Notes: generated by a model not told the origin, from the letters alone. Positions 20,876-30,542 are shown, counted from the stretch's first letter. The stretch is DNA of 64,000 nt from Streptomyces adustus (GCF_009377175.1 NZ_VJZD01000021.1:1-64000); one strand, 5' to 3'. Numbers and translations are program-made.

Positions 20876-23800
20876 ATGGGGAACGATCAGAACGCACGGG
20901 GCCAGGCGTCGCCCACCGGGGCGGGCTGGCCGCTGGCGGCCCGCAGACTGCTGACCCGCCGTGAGGTGTCGGCCGACGGCCGTGCCGTGTTCGGCGCGAG
21001 CGACCCGAAGTGGGAGACCTTCTACCGGGACCGCTGGGCGCACGACAAGGTCGTGCGCTCCACGCACGGAGTGAACTGCACCGGCTCCTGCTCGTGGATG
21101 GTGTACGTCAAGGACGGGATCATCACCTGGGAGCACCAGGCCACCGACTACCCGTCGATCGGCGCCGACTGCCCCGAGTACGAGCCGCGCGGCTGCCCGC
21201 GGGGCGCGTCGTTCTCCTGGTACACCTACTCACCCAGCCGGGTCCGTTACCCCTACGTACGGGGCGAGTTGCTGAAGCTGTGGCGCGAGGCCCGCAGGCG
21301 GCTCGGCGACCCGGTCGCGGCCTGGGCCGAGATAACCTCCGACCCGGCGAAGGCGCGGGCGTACAAGCGGGCGCGCGGCAAGGGCGGTCTGGTGCGCGCC
21401 GACTGGGACGAGGTCACCGAGCTGATCGCCGCCGCCCAGGTGCACACCGTCAAGACCTACGGCCCCGACCGCGTCGCCGGATTCTCGCCCATCCCGGCGA
21501 TGTCGATGGCGTCCTTCGCGGCCGGGGCGCGGTTCCACTCACTGATCGGCGGCACGCTGCTGTCGTTCTACGACTGGTACGCCGACCTGCCGATCGCCTC
21601 CCCGCAGGTCTTCGGCGACCAGACGGACGTACCGGAGGCCGCGGACTGGTGGAACGCGGGCTACCTGATCATGTGGGGCTCGAACATCCCCGTGACCCGC
21701 ACGCCCGACGCGCACTTCCTGACCGAGACCCGCTACAACGGCACCAAGGTCGTCGCGGTCAGCCCCGACTACGCCGACAACGTCAAGCACGCCGACGAAT
21801 GGCTCGCCCCGCACCCCGGCACGGACGGCGCGCTGGCGATGGCGATGGGACACGTGATCCTGCGCGAGTTCCTCGTCGACCGCGAAGTCCCCTACTTCCA
21901 GGACTATCTGCGCAGGTTCACCGACGCCCCGTTCCTGGTGACGCTGCGCGAGCACGACCGCGGACTCGTCCCCGACGGCTTCCTGACCGCCGCGCATCTC
22001 GGACACGACACGGAGAACGCCGAGTCCAAGACGGTTCTCCTGGACGGGACCACGGGCGAACCCGTGGTCCCCAACGGCTCGCTCGGCTTCCGGTGGGGGG
22101 AGGCCGGGCGAGGCCGCTGGAACCTCGACCTGGGCGACGTGATACCCGAACTGACCCTGCTCGAAAGCGCCGAGGAGACGGCCGAGGTCACCCTGCCCCG
22201 CTTCGACGAGGGCGCCACGGAGGGCGGCTCGGTCCTGGTGCGCGGGGTGCCCGTCCGGCGCGTCGGCGGACGGCTCGTCACCACCGTCTTCGACCTGATG
22301 CTGGCGCAGTACGGCGTCGCCCGCCCCGGACTGCCGGGCAGTTGGCCGTCGTCGTACCAGGACGCCTCCCAGCCGTACACCCCGGCCTGGCAGGAGACCG
22401 TCACCTCGGTTCCGGCCGAGCAGGCGGCCCGGATCGCCCGGGAGTTCGCCCGCAACGCCGAGCGCACCAACGGCCGGTCCATGATCGCGCTGGGTGCCGG
22501 CACCAACCACTGGTTCCACTCCGACACCATCTACCGCGCCTTCTTGGCGCTGCTCACCATGACCGGCTGCCAGGGCGTCAACGGCGGCGGCTGGGCGCAC
22601 TACGTCGGCCAGGAGAAGGTCCGCCCGGTCACCGGTCAGCAGCACCTGTCGTTCGCCTTCGACTGGCAACGGCCCACCCGGCACATGGCGGGCACCTCGT
22701 ACTGGTACCTGAACTCCGACCAGTGGCGCTACGAGGCCTTCGGGCCGGACGAGTTGGCCTCCCCGCTGGGGGAAGGGCGGTTCAAGGGCAAGGGCTTCGC
22801 GGACACGCTCGCGCAGGCGGTCCGGCTGGGCTGGACGCCCGGCCACCCCGGGTTCGACCGCAACCCGCTCGACCTGACGGACGAGGCGCGGGACCGGGGC
22901 AAGCCGGTGGCCGAGCACATCGTGGACGAACTGAAGTCGGGGCGGCTGCGGTTCGCCGTCGAGGACCCCGACGACCCGGCCAACTTCCCCCGCGTGCTCA
23001 CTGTTTGGCGGGCGAACCTGCTGGGCTCCTCCGGCAAGGGCAACGAGTACTTCCTGCGCCACCTGCTGGGCACGGACGCGGCCGTGCGCTCCGAGGAGAC
23101 CCCGCCCGAGGGCCGCCCGAAGGACGTGGTGTGGCGGGAGGAGGCACCCGAGGGCAAGCTCGACCTGCTGGTCTGCATGGACTTCCGGATGACCTCCACC
23201 GGCCTGCTCGCCGACGTGGTGCTCCCGGCCGCGACCTGGTACGAGAAGGACGACCTGTCCAGCACGGACATGCACCCCTTCGTGCACGCCTTCACCCCGG
23301 CCATCGCCCCGCCCTGGCAGGCCCGCACCGACTACGACACCTTCCTCACGATGGCCGACCGGTTCAGCGAACTGGCCGCCGAGCACCTCGGCACCCGCAC
23401 CGACGTCCTCGCGGTACCGCTGCTGCACGACACCCCCGACGAACTCGCCCAGCCGGGCGGTGTGGTGCGGGACTGGAAGGCCGGTGAGTGCGAACCGGTT
23501 CCCGGCCGGACCATGCCGAAGCTGGTCGTCGTCGAACGGGACTACGCCGCCGTCGCGCAGAAGATGCGCGCCGTCGGTCCGCTGCTCGACACCCTGGGCA
23601 CCACCACCAAGGGCGTCACCGTCCACCCGGACCGGGAGATCGAAGACCTCAGGCACCGCAACGGCACCGTCCGGGACGGTGTCGCCACCGGGCGGCCCTC
23701 GCTCGCCACCGCGAGCGACATGTGCGAGGCGATCCTCGCGCTGTCCGGCACCACCAACGGCCGTCTGGCCACCGAGGGCTTCCGGGAGCTGGAGCGGCAG

Positions 23801-24574
23801 ACCGGCAGCGAGGGTCTGGCCGAACTCTCCGCCGAGCGCGAGGCCGAGCGGATCACGTTCGCCGACACCCGTACCCAGCCGCGCTCGGTGATCACGTCGT
23901 ACGAGTGGTCGGGCTCGGAGACCGGCGGGCGCCGCTACTCGCCGTTCGTCATCAACACCGAGCACAAGAAGCCCTGGCACACCCTCACCGGCCGCCAGCA
24001 CTTCTTCGTCCAGCACGACTGGATGGCCGAACTGGGCGAGCAACTACCCGTCTACCGGCCCCCGCTGAACACACCCCGGCACTACGGCGACGAGCAACTG
24101 GGCGAGAACGGCCGGGCCGAGGTCACGGTCCGCTATCTGACCCCGCACTCGAAGTGGTCCATCCACTCCAACTACCAGGACAACAAGTACATGCTCGACC
24201 TGTCCCGCGGCGGACCGACGATCTGGATGTCCACCGCCGACGCCGAGAAGATCGACGTCAAGGACAACGAGTGGATCGAGGCGTACAACCGCAACGGCGT
24301 CGTCGCCGCCCGCGCCGTGGTCACCCACCGGATGCCCGAGGGCACCGTGTACATGTACCACGCCCAGGACCGCACCGTGAACGTGCCGAGGACCGAGGTC
24401 GGCGGCAGGCGCGGCGGCATCCACAACTCGCTCACCCGGCTGCTGCTCAAGCCCACCCATCTCGCGGGCGGCTACGCGCAGTTCACCTACGCCTTCAACT
24501 ACTACGGCCCGACCGGCAACCAGCGCGACGAGGTCACCGTCATCCGCCGCCGCTCGCAGGATGTGGAGTACTGA
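20876..24574 (+). CDS. narG: Respiratory nitrate reductase alpha subunit
   Basis: The ATG at 20876 gives 1232 aa, close to the usual ~1230-1250. The protein carries the molybdo-bis-MGD active site and the FS0 cluster; ligands are visible as His-x3-Cys-x3-Cys in THGVNCTGSC and a further Cys in PRGC/PRGASFSW. The block YADLPIASPQVFGDQTDVPE includes the Asp that coordinates Mo. It reduces nitrate to nitrite on the cytoplasmic side of the membrane. It is first in narGHJI. A GTG at 20840 could add 12 residues, but these look unlike NarG N-termini. No Tat signal is seen beyond a short arginine-containing region. Confidence 0.97.
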   Translation: MGNDQNARGQASPTGAGWPLAARRLLTRREVSADGRAVFGASDPKWETFYRDRWAHDKVVRSTHGVNCTGSCSWMVYVKDGIITWEHQATDYPSIGADCPEYEPRGCPRGASFSWYTYSPSRVRYPYVRGELLKLWREARRRLGDPVAAWAEITSDPAKARAYKRARGKGGLVRADWDEVTELIAAAQVHTVKTYGPDRVAGFSPIPAMSMASFAAGARFHSLIGGTLLSFYDWYADLPIASPQVFGDQTDVPEAADWWNAGYLIMWGSNIPVTRTPDAHFLTETRYNGTKVVAVSPDYADNVKHADEWLAPHPGTDGALAMAMGHVILREFLVDREVPYFQDYLRRFTDAPFLVTLREHDRGLVPDGFLTAAHLGHDTENAESKTVLLDGTTGEPVVPNGSLGFRWGEAGRGRWNLDLGDVIPELTLLESAEETAEVTLPRFDEGATEGGSVLVRGVPVRRVGGRLVTTVFDLMLAQYGVARPGLPGSWPSSYQDASQPYTPAWQETVTSVPAEQAARIAREFARNAERTNGRSMIALGAGTNHWFHSDTIYRAFLALLTMTGCQGVNGGGWAHYVGQEKVRPVTGQQHLSFAFDWQRPTRHMAGTSYWYLNSDQWRYEAFGPDELASPLGEGRFKGKGFADTLAQAVRLGWTPGHPGFDRNPLDLTDEARDRGKPVAEHIVDELKSGRLRFAVEDPDDPANFPRVLTVWRANLLGSSGKGNEYFLRHLLGTDAAVRSEETPPEGRPKDVVWREEAPEGKLDLLVCMDFRMTSTGLLADVVLPAATWYEKDDLSSTDMHPFVHAFTPAIAPPWQARTDYDTFLTMADRFSELAAEHLGTRTDVLAVPLLHDTPDELAQPGGVVRDWKAGECEPVPGRTMPKLVVVERDYAAVAQKMRAVGPLLDTLGTTTKGVTVHPDREIEDLRHRNGTVRDGVATGRPSLATASDMCEAILALSGTTNGRLATEGFRELERQTGSEGLAELSAEREAERITFADTRTQPRSVITSYEWSGSETGGRRYSPFVINTEHKKPWHTLTGRQHFFVQHDWMAELGEQLPVYRPPLNTPRHYGDEQLGENGRAEVTVRYLTPHSKWSIHSNYQDNKYMLDLSRGGPTIWMSTADAEKIDVKDNEWIEAYNRNGVVAARAVVTHRMPEGTVYMYHAQDRTVNVPRTEVGGRRGGIHNSLTRLLLKPTHLAGGYAQFTYAFNYYGPTGNQRDEVTVIRRRSQDVEY

Positions 24575-24575
24575 G

Positions 24576-26126
24576 ATGCCCCGTGGCGAAGCCTCTGTCG
24601 GACGCGTGATGGCTCAAGTGGCGATGGTGATGAACCTCGACAAGTGCATCGGCTGCCACACCTGCTCGGTCACCTGCAAGCAGACGTGGACCAACCGCAC
24701 CGGAGTCGAGTACGCCTGGTTCAACAACGTCGAGACCAAGCCCGGCGTCGGCTACCCGCGCCGCTACGAGGACCAGGAACACTGGAAGGGCGGCTGGATG
24801 CTCGACCGGCGCGGCCGGCTCGTGCTGCGCTCCGGCGGCAGGGCCAAGCGGCTGCTGTCGATCTTCTCCAACCCCGATCTGCCCGCCATCGAGGACTACT
24901 ACGAGCCGGTCACCTACGACTACGACAACCTCGTCAACGCCCCCGCCCAGCGGGACATCCCGGTCGCCCGCCCCCGCTCGGTCCTCACCGGCAGGCCGAC
25001 CGCGATCACCTGGGGCGCCAACTGGGAGGACGGTCTCGGCGGCGCGCCCGAGAACGCGGGCGCCGACCCCAACCTGAGCGGCGAGTGGGCCCGGAAGGTG
25101 AAGTTCGAGTTCGAGCAGACCTTCCTCTTCCATCTGCCCCGGCTGTGCGAGCACTGCCTCAACCCGGCCTGCGTGTCCGCCTGTCCGTCCGGCGCCCTGT
25201 ACAAGCGGGTCGAGGACGGCATCGTCCTCGTCGACCAGGACCGCTGCCGGGGCTGGCGGATGTGCGTGACCGCGTGCCCGTACAAGAAGGTGTACGTCAA
25301 CCACGCCACCGGCAAGGCCGAGAAGTGCACCTTCTGCTTCCCCCGCATCGAGGCCGGGCAGCCCACCGTCTGCTCCGAGACCTGCGTCGGGCGGCTGCGC
25401 TACCTCGGGCTGCTGCTGTACGACGCCGACCGTGTCGGCGAGGCCGCCGCCACACCGGACGAGCAGGACCTCCTCGACGCCCAGCGCGGCGTCTTCCTCG
25501 ACCCGCACGACCCCGAGGTGATCGCGGCCGCACGGCGGTCCGGGATCCCGGAGGACTGGCTGGCGGCGGCCCGCCGCTCCCCGGTGTACGACCTGGTCGC
25601 GCGCTTCAAGGTGGCGCTGCCGCTGCACCCGGAGTACCGCACGATGCCGATGGTCTGGTACGTGCCGCCGCTCTCGCCGGTCCTGGACGCCGTGACCGGT
25701 GCGGGCGGAGATCAGGACGACCCCGACCACGTCTTCGCCGCCGTCACCCGGCTGCGCATCCCGCTGGAGTACCTGGCGGAACTGTTCACCGCCGGGGACA
25801 CCGACGTCGTCGCGGGCGTGCTGATGAAACTCACCGCGCTCCGCTCCCACATGCGGGCCCGCACCCTCGGCGAGGCCGGTGACGAGGCGGTGCTGGACGC
25901 CGTCGGGCTGACCGCACGCGAGGCGGAGGACCTGCACCGGCTGCTCGCCGTCGCCAAGTACGCCGACCGGTACGTCGTCCCCGCCGCCCACAAGGAGGAC
26001 GCCGCCGCGCTCACCGCGATGGAGAACCGCTGTCCGGTCGAGACCTCCGAGGACGCCGGGCCCCGCAAGGTCATGCTCGGCCTCCCCACCCCGCGCCGCG
26101 ACACCACCGCCGGAGGACGTCCGTGA
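24576..26126 (+). CDS. narH: Respiratory nitrate reductase beta subunit
   Basis: The start is ATG 24576, with GGAG at 24565-24568 inside the end of narG; a later in-frame ATG at 24609 is the position closest to many relatives and remains possible. The 516-aa protein carries four iron-sulfur clusters: CIGCHTCSVTC, CEHCLNPACVSAC, CRGWRMCVTAC (the Trp in place of a Cys marks the 3Fe cluster) and CTFCFPRIEAG...CSETC. It passes electrons from NarI to NarG. The narG stop is only 1 nt before this start, so the genes are co-translated. Confidence 0.96.
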   Translation: MPRGEASVGRVMAQVAMVMNLDKCIGCHTCSVTCKQTWTNRTGVEYAWFNNVETKPGVGYPRRYEDQEHWKGGWMLDRRGRLVLRSGGRAKRLLSIFSNPDLPAIEDYYEPVTYDYDNLVNAPAQRDIPVARPRSVLTGRPTAITWGANWEDGLGGAPENAGADPNLSGEWARKVKFEFEQTFLFHLPRLCEHCLNPACVSACPSGALYKRVEDGIVLVDQDRCRGWRMCVTACPYKKVYVNHATGKAEKCTFCFPRIEAGQPTVCSETCVGRLRYLGLLLYDADRVGEAAATPDEQDLLDAQRGVFLDPHDPEVIAAARRSGIPEDWLAAARRSPVYDLVARFKVALPLHPEYRTMPMVWYVPPLSPVLDAVTGAGGDQDDPDHVFAAVTRLRIPLEYLAELFTAGDTDVVAGVLMKLTALRSHMRARTLGEAGDEAVLDAVGLTAREAEDLHRLLAVAKYADRYVVPAAHKEDAAALTAMENRCPVETSEDAGPRKVMLGLPTPRRDTTAGGRP

Positions 26127-26908
26127 GCCCGCTGCCCTCAACGATTCCCGCACTCGTCCGCACCCGTGTCCGGGCGGCCGTACGCCGTCCCGCCCGGCTC
26201 ACGGCCGAGGAGACGGCGGGCCGCGCACTGGTCCTGCGGCTCGTGTCGCTGCTCCTGCAATACCCCGACGCCGAACTGAGCGCGGCCCGGCCGGAGTTGG
26301 CGACCGCGGTGAAGGACCTCCCGGCCACCCCCGCGGCGGGGCACCTGGCCCGGTTCATCGACTCGTTCACCGCACAGGACCCCGACGCGCTGGAGCGGCA
26401 CTACGTCGAGATGTTCGACCTGCGCCGCAGGAGCAGCCTCCACCTCACCTACTACCTGCACGGCGACACCCGCCGCCGCGGTATGGCGCTGCTCACCCTC
26501 AACCAGCGCTACCGGGCCGCCGGCTGGGACATCGACGGCGGCGAACTGCCCGACCATCTCCCGGTCGTGCTGGAGTTCGCCGCCCTGGCGGGCCCGGGCA
26601 GCGGAGAGGCGCCGCTGCGCCAGCACCGGCGCGGCCTTGAGCTGATCCACCGGGCACTGACCGACGCCGACTCGCCGTACCGGCACGTCCTGGCCGCACT
26701 GCTCAGCCTGCTGCCGCCGGCCACCGAGGCGGACCGCGCGGCAGTGGCCAGGCTTGCCGCCGAGGGGCCGCCGAACGAGGAGGTCGGCCTCGACCCCTAC
26801 GGGACCTACGGCGCCGGGGAGTTCGCCCCTCCGGGCACGTTCGTGCCGCCGACGGCCGCCCCGCTGACCCGCGTCCCGCCCCGCACCCCCATGGAGGGCA
26901 GCCGATGA
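26123..26908 (+). CDS. narJ: Nitrate reductase molybdenum cofactor assembly chaperone
   Basis: The GTG start overlaps the narH stop by 4 nt, with GGAGG a few bases upstream. The 261-aa helical protein has TorD/NarJ-family features (LLQYPDAELSAARPEL, YVEMFDLRRRSSLHLTYYLHGDTRRRGMALL). NarJ binds NarG and is required for Mo-cofactor insertion and membrane attachment, but it is not part of the final enzyme. The C-terminal ~40 residues are Pro/Gly-rich and longer than in E. coli NarJ. Confidence 0.95.
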   Translation: MSPLPSTIPALVRTRVRAAVRRPARLTAEETAGRALVLRLVSLLLQYPDAELSAARPELATAVKDLPATPAAGHLARFIDSFTAQDPDALERHYVEMFDLRRRSSLHLTYYLHGDTRRRGMALLTLNQRYRAAGWDIDGGELPDHLPVVLEFAALAGPGSGEAPLRQHRRGLELIHRALTDADSPYRHVLAALLSLLPPATEADRAAVARLAAEGPPNEEVGLDPYGTYGAGEFAPPGTFVPPTAAPLTRVPPRTPMEGSR

Positions 26909-27681
26909 ACGCCGCAGCACTCGCCCGACCGGTCGCCACGCCGGTGAGCGGCACCGACCTGCTGGTGTGGGTCGCCTTTCCCTACATCTGCCTCGCCGTG
27001 TTCGTGGTCGGGCACGTCTGGCGCTACCGGCAGGACCAGTTCGGCTGGACCACCCACACCAGCCAACTGCTGGAGCACCGCTGGCTGCGCTGGGGCAGTC
27101 CGCTGTTCCACCTCGGCGCGTTCATGGTGATCGCCGGGCATGTCGTGGGCCTGGCCGTGCCCGCCTCGTGGACCGAAGCGGCCGGCATCTCCGAGCACGC
27201 CTACCACACCACCGCCGTCTGGGCCGGTTCGGTGGCGGGCGTCGCCATGGTCGCCGGGCTGGGCATGCTGTGCGCCCGCAGACTGCTGACCCGCCGGATT
27301 CGGCTCACTACCGACCGCAGCGACAAAGTCCTCTTTCCGCTGCTGTCCGCCACCGTCCTGCTGGGCATCACCGCCACCGGCGCCCACAACGTGTTCGGAC
27401 CCGGCTACGACTACCGGGAGACCGTCTCCGTCTGGTTCCGCGGTCTGTTCGCTCTCCAGCCGCAACCGGAGGCCATCGCCGGGGCGCCGCTGCTGTTCCG
27501 CCTGCACGCACTGACGGCCTGTCTGCTCTTCGCCGTCTGGCCCTTCACCCGGCTGGTGCACGTGTGGAGCGCCCCGGTCGGATACCTCGCCCGGCCCTAT
27601 CTGGTCTACCGCAGGCGGGCCACACCGGCAGCGGCCCCGCAGCTCGGGGGCCACCCCCGGTCGGCCTCCGGCTCCCGCTGA
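26905..27681 (+). CDS. narI: Respiratory nitrate reductase gamma subunit (cytochrome b)
   Basis: The ATG overlaps the narJ stop by 4 nt. The 258-aa membrane protein has five predicted hydrophobic helices and the b-heme region of NarI, with His residues in the second helix (FHLGAFMVIAGHVVGL) and in the last helix (RLHALTACLLFAVWPFTRLVHVW). It oxidises menaquinol and hands electrons to NarH. The length is slightly above E. coli NarI (225 aa) because of N- and C-terminal extensions. Confidence 0.95.
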   Translation: MNAAALARPVATPVSGTDLLVWVAFPYICLAVFVVGHVWRYRQDQFGWTTHTSQLLEHRWLRWGSPLFHLGAFMVIAGHVVGLAVPASWTEAAGISEHAYHTTAVWAGSVAGVAMVAGLGMLCARRLLTRRIRLTTDRSDKVLFPLLSATVLLGITATGAHNVFGPGYDYRETVSVWFRGLFALQPQPEAIAGAPLLFRLHALTACLLFAVWPFTRLVHVWSAPVGYLARPYLVYRRRATPAAAPQLGGHPRSASGSR

Positions 27682-27686
27682 GCCGC

Positions 27687-28200
27687 ATGAGTCACGGACC
27701 CGCCCTGGCGCCGGACATTACGACCGGCCGACACCCGCGCCAGGCCGGCGCGAGCCGCCGGACCGGCTGGGTGATGCTCCTGGCCGGAGTCGTGGGCTGA
27801 CTGGCCTCCTTTTTCCCGACATGCTGCTCGGACCGGGTGCCTTCGCCGCCGTGGCCGCCCTCGGCGTCGCGGTCCTCACCGGTGCGCGGCTGCACCGCCG
27901 GCTGTGGCTCGCGCTGGACGCGGGGGCCCTGGCGGGGGTGGTGTTCGTCCACTGGCTGATCGGGCAGTCGCGCTACGAACTCGACAAGATCTGCCCCTAC
28001 TGCGCGGTCGTGTGGACGGTGACCATCGCGCTGTTCTGGTTCGTGACCCTGCACTGCCTGGAACAGGGCATCGTGCCGGTGCCCCGGGCGTGTTGCACGC
28101 CGCCCGCGACACCCACTGGATGCTGCTCGGCGCCTGGTACGGGGTGATCGCCCTGCTCGTCCTCACCCGCTTCTGGGAGTACTGGAGCAGCCTGCTGTGA
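27687..28200 (+). pseudogene. Decayed vitamin K epoxide reductase (VKOR/DsbB-like) gene
   Basis: Pieces of one VKOR gene are read in three different frames. Frame 1 (27687-27800) starts with an ATG 5 nt after narI and ends at TGA where relatives have a Trp codon (GVVG-stop-LASF). The second frame (27821 on) contains VVFVHWLIGQSRYELDKICPYCAVVW with the CxxC active site and the next helix. Frame 3 carries the terminal WYGVIALLVLTRFWEYWSSLL up to 28200. The loop region with the first Cys pair, about 45 residues long in relatives, is missing between the first two parts. VKOR proteins re-oxidise thiol-disulfide oxidases. With a stop, a deletion and a frameshift it is almost certainly non-functional. 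Confidence 0.85.
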
Positions 28201-28270
28201 CCGGGGCGTCGCACGCACCTGCTCGCCGGGGCCGGCCGGCCCCGGCGTGAGGACCGTCAGCCCGGAGGCC

Positions 28271-28284
28271 GGGACCCATGGCCC
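28271..28284. promoter_or_regulatory. DevR/OsdR-like palindrome upstream of narK
   Basis: The 14-mer GGGACCCATGGCCC lies 124 nt before the narK start. Read on the other strand it is GGGCCATGGGTCCC, sharing GGGCCNNNGGTCCC with the site 92 nt upstream of narG. The shared motif at the two nitrate-respiration promoters suggests co-regulation. Confidence 0.45.
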
Positions 28285-28408
28285 ATGCCGCCCGGGTGTC
28301 CACGAGCGGACAGTGGCCGCAGGGCCTCCGGTCCGCGAGCAACAGGACCGCGGTCCGCCGGACCCCGGCCGCAGAACCACCGTGAGCAAGAGGAAAGGGA
28401 CGGACGAC

Positions 28409-29650
28409 ATGGTCCAGTCTTCGACGACGCAGAGCAGCGGGACGGTCCCCGGCACGCCGACGCCCGGCCGGGCCTGGCGGATGCTGGCCCTGGCCACCCT
28501 CGGGTTCGCCGTCAACTTCTGGGCCTGGGCGCTGCTCAGCCCGCTCGGCCCCCGCTTCAAGGACAGCCTGGAACTGACCTCCTTCCAGCAGTCGCTGCTG
28601 GTGGCCGTGCCGGTCGTCGTCGGCTCCCTGGGCCGCATACCGGTCGGAGCGCTGACCGACCGGTTCGGCGGACGCGTGATGTTCCCGATCGTCTCGGCGG
28701 CCACCATCGTGCCCGTGCTCTACCTGGGCACTGCCGGACACTCCTCGCTCACCGGACTGCTCGTCGGCGGGTTCTTCCTCGGCGTCGGCGGTACCTCCTT
28801 CGCCGTCGGCGTGCCCTTCGTGAGCGCCTGGTTCCCGCCCGAGCGGCGGGGCCTGGCCATCGGCGTCTTCGGCATGGGCATGGGCGGCACCGCGATCAGC
28901 GCCCTCACCACGGTGAAGCTGGTCGACGCCCACGGCATGGCGAACCCCTTCCTGATCACCGCGGGCGTCCTGGCCGCGTACGCCGTCCTGGCCGCGCTGG
29001 TCCTGCGCGACGCCCCCGGACGCTCCGTGCCGGCCGAACCGCTGGCCCGACGCCTGGCCGAAACGCTGCGCCTCGGCGTCACCTGGCAGGCGTCCGCCCT
29101 GTACGCGGTGGCCTTCGGCGGCTACGTCGCCTTCTCCGTCTACCTGCCGACCTACCTCAAGACCGGCTACGGACTGCCCCAGGCCGACGCGGCCGACCGG
29201 ATGGCCGGGTTCGTACTGCTCGCGGTGGCCATGCGGCCGGTGGGCGGCTGGCTGTCCGACCGCATCGGGCCGGTGCGCGTGCTGGCCGGTGCACTGGGTG
29301 CGGTGCTGGCCGGGGCGCTCGCGCAGTCGTTCACACCGGCCCTGGCGCCGGTGGGCACGATCGCGTTCCTGGCCATGGCCGCCGCGCTGGGCGCGGGCAG
29401 CGGCGCGGTGTTCGCGCTGGTGGCCCTGCTGGCCCCGGCGAACAGGGTCGGCTCGGTCACCGGCGTCGTCGGCGCCGCGGGCGGCCTGGGCGGCTTCGTG
29501 CCGCCGCTGCTGATGGGCTCGCTGTACGGCACCTACGGCTCGTACGCGATCGGCCTGGTCCTGCTGGGCGTGGTCGCGGCGGCGGCACTGGCCTTCACCG
29601 AGACGGGGGTGCGGCACGCCCTGACCCGGCGCACGTCCGGTGTCCGCTGA
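28409..29650 (+). CDS. narK: NarK-type nitrate/nitrite transporter (MFS)
   Basis: The ATG at 28409 (413 aa) is preferred because AAAGGGA sits 8 nt upstream; an in-frame GTG at 28382 would add 9 residues. There are about 12 hydrophobic helices, with MFS motifs PVVVGSLGRIPVGALTDRFGGR between helices 2 and 3 and GWLSDRIGPVR in the second half. The nitrate/nitrite porter branch is indicated by AVNFWAWALLSPLG at the first helix. It imports nitrate and/or exports nitrite for the upstream NarGHI. It is separated from narI by the VKOR remnant and has its own leader. Confidence 0.9.
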   Translation: MVQSSTTQSSGTVPGTPTPGRAWRMLALATLGFAVNFWAWALLSPLGPRFKDSLELTSFQQSLLVAVPVVVGSLGRIPVGALTDRFGGRVMFPIVSAATIVPVLYLGTAGHSSLTGLLVGGFFLGVGGTSFAVGVPFVSAWFPPERRGLAIGVFGMGMGGTAISALTTVKLVDAHGMANPFLITAGVLAAYAVLAALVLRDAPGRSVPAEPLARRLAETLRLGVTWQASALYAVAFGGYVAFSVYLPTYLKTGYGLPQADAADRMAGFVLLAVAMRPVGGWLSDRIGPVRVLAGALGAVLAGALAQSFTPALAPVGTIAFLAMAAALGAGSGAVFALVALLAPANRVGSVTGVVGAAGGLGGFVPPLLMGSLYGTYGSYAIGLVLLGVVAAAALAFTETGVRHALTRRTSGVR

Positions 29651-29895
29651 ACCGGCGCCTGGAACTCATGCCGTCGCTCCTGCTGTCGCCGCAGATCCTG
29701 GCGTCGCGCCCCAACTCCCGTTCGCGTCGGCGGAATTCAGCGCAGTCACCGGGACGTCGCTGTTACGGTCACCAGCAGGACGAGCGGATCTCGGGGGGCT
29801 ATCGGTGGGATGGACCGGAACCGTTGCTCCCCCCGGACAGCGGCGGCGACGGTGCCCACGTCCGAGACTGGTCGGAAGTACTGAGAGGCCTCGTC

Positions 29896-30381
29896 ATGAC
29901 CTTTGTGAGCCTGCGGGCCCGGTTCGCTGGATGCGCCCTGGTGGCGTCGATGTTCCTCCTCGCTGCGTGCACGTTTGCGGGTGGCCACGGCAAGGCCACC
30001 GACTCGCCGCGTCCTGTGTCCGGCACCTCTCACGCGTCCGCTGGTTCATCAGAGGCAAAGCTGACCGAGCGGGCTGAAGCGGCCCTTGCCGCGGTCGGCA
30101 GCGGAACGCTGGTGGAGGCGGGATCGGAACGTGTGACCGATGGCATCCACGCCGAACCCACGCTGACCGAGGGGAAGTCCTACAGGCTGAACCTGATATG
30201 CGTCGGCACCGGAAGCGCACGAGTGAAGTTCACGCCGACCGTCGGCGCTGCGAGGACCACGGTGACGTGTGACGAGTCGGTGGTGCAGCAGCGCATCACC
30301 GCACCCAAGTCGATTCGCATCGACGCCGATGGGGCCAAGGGCGCCACCGGCGTGATCGCCTGGCGGATCGACGCCCTCTGA
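29896..30381 (+). CDS. Putative lipoprotein of unknown function
   Basis: The ATG at 29896 has GAGAGG 7 nt upstream. The 161-aa product begins with a short basic stretch, a hydrophobic segment and the lipobox LLAAC, so it should be lipid-anchored on the outer face of the membrane after cleavage before Cys. The mature part starts with a Ser/Thr/Gly-rich linker. It ends in a beta-rich domain (SYRLNLICVGTGSARVKFTP...TVTCDESVVQQRI) with two cysteines that could form a disulfide. I recognise no named family. It lies between narK and kdp, in no obvious operon. The much longer open frame reading in from 28285 is a narK shadow. Confidence 0.75.
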   Translation: MTFVSLRARFAGCALVASMFLLAACTFAGGHGKATDSPRPVSGTSHASAGSSEAKLTERAEAALAAVGSGTLVEAGSERVTDGIHAEPTLTEGKSYRLNLICVGTGSARVKFTPTVGAARTTVTCDESVVQQRITAPKSIRIDADGAKGATGVIAWRIDAL

Positions 30382-30491
30382 TCGCGGCAGGGACGGGAAC
30401 GGGTCTGGTCGACGACGTGGCCGGCCTCGACTGCTCCCGTGAGGGGAAACCGACGGTCCTGATCGCCTGCCGGCCGGTATGGGGCAGCGGT

Positions 30492-30542
30492 CGTAAGGGA
30501 CCCGTCAAAGCCGGGAGCGTCGCCGTAAGGGAGCCGTCAACG
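30492..30542 (+). promoter_or_regulatory. Direct repeat upstream of kdp (putative KdpE operator)
   Basis: Two copies of CGTAAGGGANCCGTCAANG occur at 30492-30510 and 30524-30542, 32 bp apart (three helical turns). They lie 76-126 nt before the first kdp start. Tandem half-sites on one helix face suit an OmpR-type response regulator such as KdpE. A second pair with the same 32-bp spacing lies at 39387-39428. The binding assignment is inferred. Confidence 0.55.

Noticed and set aside
29640..29895. Possible small genes between narK and the lipoprotein gene
   Set aside because: Open frames cross here but none has a ribosome binding site with protein-like composition.
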